Below are positions 6,651-6,878 of a stretch of DNA of 6,878 bases, in pieces. The stretch is from positions 1-6,878 of the forward strand of contig JAQVTV010000052.1 in assembly GCA_028699855.1 (NCBI GenBank), given 5' to 3'. The first letter of the stretch is position 1, and each line of letters opens with the position of its first letter. The DNA comes from Candidatus Izemoplasmatales bacterium. Lineage in GTDB: Bacteria; Bacillota_I; Bacilli_A; Izemoplasmatales; Hujiaoplasmataceae. Below the pieces are notes generated by a model. The model searched no databases. It was not told the origin of the DNA and saw nothing but the letters and a program-made list of their open reading frames with translations. The translations under genes were made by a program, and so were the position numbers.

Positions 6651-6878
6651 ATAAGGGCTTGATGGTTTTGATGAGGTATAGGCAGGGAGTATCGAGTAGC
6701 GCAACGATGATTTTGATGATATAAGTCGATATAAAGATCTGAAAGACGATATCGAGGGAGTAGACGCCCACAAAGGCGATGGGGACAAAAATCAATGTAT
6801 CGAGTAATTGGCTCAGAAATGTCGATCCATTGTTTCTAAGCCATAAATATCGATTTTCCGGCCATCTGAGTCTGATTT
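6649..6878 (-). CDS. Queuosine precursor transporter, VUT/DUF165 (YhhQ-like) family, C-terminal part
   Basis: The open minus-strand frame enters from the right edge and ends at TAG (6651-6649), leaving 75 C-terminal residues; the N-terminus lies outside the window. The motif WLRNNGSTFLSQLLDTLIF (12-30) is characteristic of the VUT/DUF165 family, whose E. coli member YhhQ takes up the queuosine precursors preQ0 and preQ1. Two hydrophobic stretches follow the motif or overlap it: about 20-40 (to VPIAFVGVYS) and about 43-69 (from IVFQIFISTYIIK to LLDTPCLYLI). They look like the last membrane helices of an integral membrane protein. The short basic end (IKTIKPL) is also typical. It converges on queA and shares its terminator. 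Substrate cannot be fixed from this fragment, but the neighbouring queA agrees with queuosine salvage. Confidence 0.85.
   Translation of the reverse strand, partial: IRLRWPENRYLWLRNNGSTFLSQLLDTLIFVPIAFVGVYSLDIVFQIFISTYIIKIIVALLDTPCLYLIKTIKPL

Noticed and set aside
6516..6788. Minus-strand open frame of 90 codons spanning the queA end and the terminator
   Set aside because: It runs through the intrinsic terminator, overlaps queA and is out of frame with the transporter fragment, which carries clear family motifs in another frame.
1..6878. tRNA or rRNA genes, CRISPR arrays, insertion sequences, riboswitches
   Set aside because: No cloverleaf, spaced direct repeats, transposase or terminal inverted repeats, or conserved aptamer was seen. 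Almost all bases are explained by five genes and one 130-base control region.

Overview
The window comes from a low-to-moderate GC bacterium, most likely of the Bacillota/Mycoplasmatota (Firmicutes-Tenericutes) side. The grounds are a 334-residue RuvB followed directly by queA, strong purine-rich ribosome binding sites, TATAAT-type promoters, and a queuosine-salvage membrane protein next door. GC content is in the 40s percent by eye, not computed. The standard code fits: RuvB and QueA read full length without in-frame TGA, and all seven visible Trp codons are TGG. I cannot name the genus.

Left two thirds (1-4449, minus strand): two genes in an apparent operon. The promoter-proximal gene (988-4449) encodes a soluble 1153-residue protein that is almost entirely helix and coiled coil, with no recognisable catalytic domain. 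Thirteen bases after it, behind a perfect AGGAGG, starts a second coiled-coil protein (start at 974) that runs off the left edge after 324 residues. I do not recognise either protein. They are the least explained part of the window.

Middle (4450-4579): a 130-base divergent control region. A TTGAAT-17-TATAAT promoter serves the coiled-coil operon leftward. An extended -10 promoter (TGATATAAT) serves ruvB rightward. A perfect 7-bp inverted repeat overlaps the ruvB -35 region and could be an operator for one or both directions.

Right third (4580-6878): ruvB (Holliday-junction branch-migration ATPase) and queA (epoxyqueuosine precursor synthesis on tRNA) abut with no gap and form one operon. Neither ruvA nor tgt, the usual partners of this cluster, is present in its usual place. 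A compact bidirectional terminator separates queA from a convergent gene entering from the right edge. Its last 75 residues match the C-terminus of the queuosine precursor transporter family (VUT/DUF165, YhhQ-like). QueA and this transporter would act in one route: uptake of a queuosine precursor base, insertion into tRNA by a Tgt encoded elsewhere, then ribosyl transfer by QueA.
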